From assembly GCA_035574175.1 (NCBI GenBank), contig DATLZB010000046.1, forward strand, positions 1-5,532: DNA of 5,532 bases. Reading direction: 5' to 3'. This document shows, one piece after another, positions 5,326 to 5,532 of the stretch. A program made the position numbers and the translations under genes. A model generated the notes under the pieces. It was not told the origin of the DNA and ran no database searches. It saw only the letters and a program-made list of their open reading frames with translations. Origin of the DNA: DATLZB01 sp035574175 (lineage in GTDB: Bacteria; Pseudomonadota; Alphaproteobacteria; Rhizobiales; Hyphomicrobiaceae). Numbering within the stretch: the stretch's first letter is position 1; each line of letters opens with the position of its first letter.

Positions 5326-5532
5326 GGACTCTAGCCGATAGGGAAACGCGGACCAACCGCAACGCGGCCGGAGATAGCGTTGTCATAGAGTTGGACTCTA
5401 GCCGATAGGCGCGGACCAACCGCAACAGATGCGGTGTGTCCTTACGGCGCTCGCGGGACTCTAGCCGATAGGGAAACGCGGACCAACCGCAACCGTCTTG
5501 AAGATTACGAGCGCGGCGTAGCGGACTCTAGC
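5326..5532 (-). CRISPR. Type II-C CRISPR array, three full repeats plus a partial one, cut by the window end
   Basis: Repeats start at 5326, 5393, 5456 and 5523. On the plus strand each begins GGACTCTAGC and the complete ones end GACCAACCGCAAC. The full unit is 38 bp if the invariant leading GG is counted (36 without), spanning 5326-5363 and 5456-5493. Repeat 2 (5393-5426) is 34 bp, and the fourth is cut after ten bases. The spacers 5364-5392, 5427-5455 and 5494-5522 are all exactly 29 bp and unlike each other. Read on the minus strand the repeat starts GTTGCGG and ends GCTAGAGT. This is the type II-C form (GTTG start, and a -10-like end comparable to the TACAAT end of the Neisseria repeat, where promoters lie within repeats). 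With the leftward terminator this supports minus-strand transcription. Spacer targets cannot be judged here. Confidence 0.95.
5393..5426 (-). repeat. Degenerate CRISPR repeat with a 4-bp deletion
   Basis: This repeat is identical to its neighbours except that GAAA is missing between GATAGG and CGCGGACC. In crRNA orientation the first 17 bases, which pair with tracrRNA, remain, and the deletion falls at about bases 18-21, near where type II crRNAs are usually trimmed. It is the second repeat from the terminator side, the expected old end of the array. Confidence 0.9.

Noticed and set aside
4736..5425. A 229-codon minus-strand open frame covering cas2 and the array start
   Set aside because: It is antisense to cas2, crosses the terminator and two CRISPR repeats, and has no domain character.

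Overview
The window looks like a piece of a GC-rich proteobacterial genome, most likely an alphaproteobacterium. The grounds are the high-GC codon use, the rhizobial-style IS66 and IS5/IS1031-type transposases, and a Cas2 with the C-terminal NPDQLALF tail common in type II-C systems of that class. The taxonomic call is inference; no rRNA or marker gene is present.

Layout from left to right: (1) an apparently complete IS5-family element (about 2-902) with one DDE transposase on the minus strand. (2) A roughly 1.2 kb lower-GC remnant (906-2114) holding one intact conserved hypothetical gene on the minus strand (1072-1818) and, upstream of it, a truncated reading frame that runs into the next element. 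(3) A complete IS66-family element (2115-4592) with tnpA, tnpB and tnpC on the minus strand and clear terminal inverted repeats. (4) On the plus strand, the right-hand end of a type II-C CRISPR-Cas locus: the last ~91 codons of cas1, cut off exactly at the IS66 end, an intact cas2, a short gap with a strong intrinsic terminator facing left, and a CRISPR array that runs off the window (three whole repeats, one partial repeat, three spacers).

The main biological point is that this CRISPR locus is broken. IS66 abuts cas1 so that all the catalytic part of Cas1 is missing. The sequence on the other side of IS66 is neither cas1 nor cas9, and the 8-bp flanks do not match, so this is not a simple insertion. 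A deletion or rearrangement through IS66 copies best explains it. Adaptation from this locus should be dead. Interference would need a cas9 and tracrRNA encoded outside the window.

The terminator between cas2 and the array reads only on the minus strand, so it fits an array transcribed towards cas2, opposite to the cas genes, as is known for type II-C. The second repeat from that end has lost 4 bp, as expected for the old, decaying end of an array. I see no clearly new defence system; the unrecognised item most worth following is the conserved hypothetical gene at 1072-1818.
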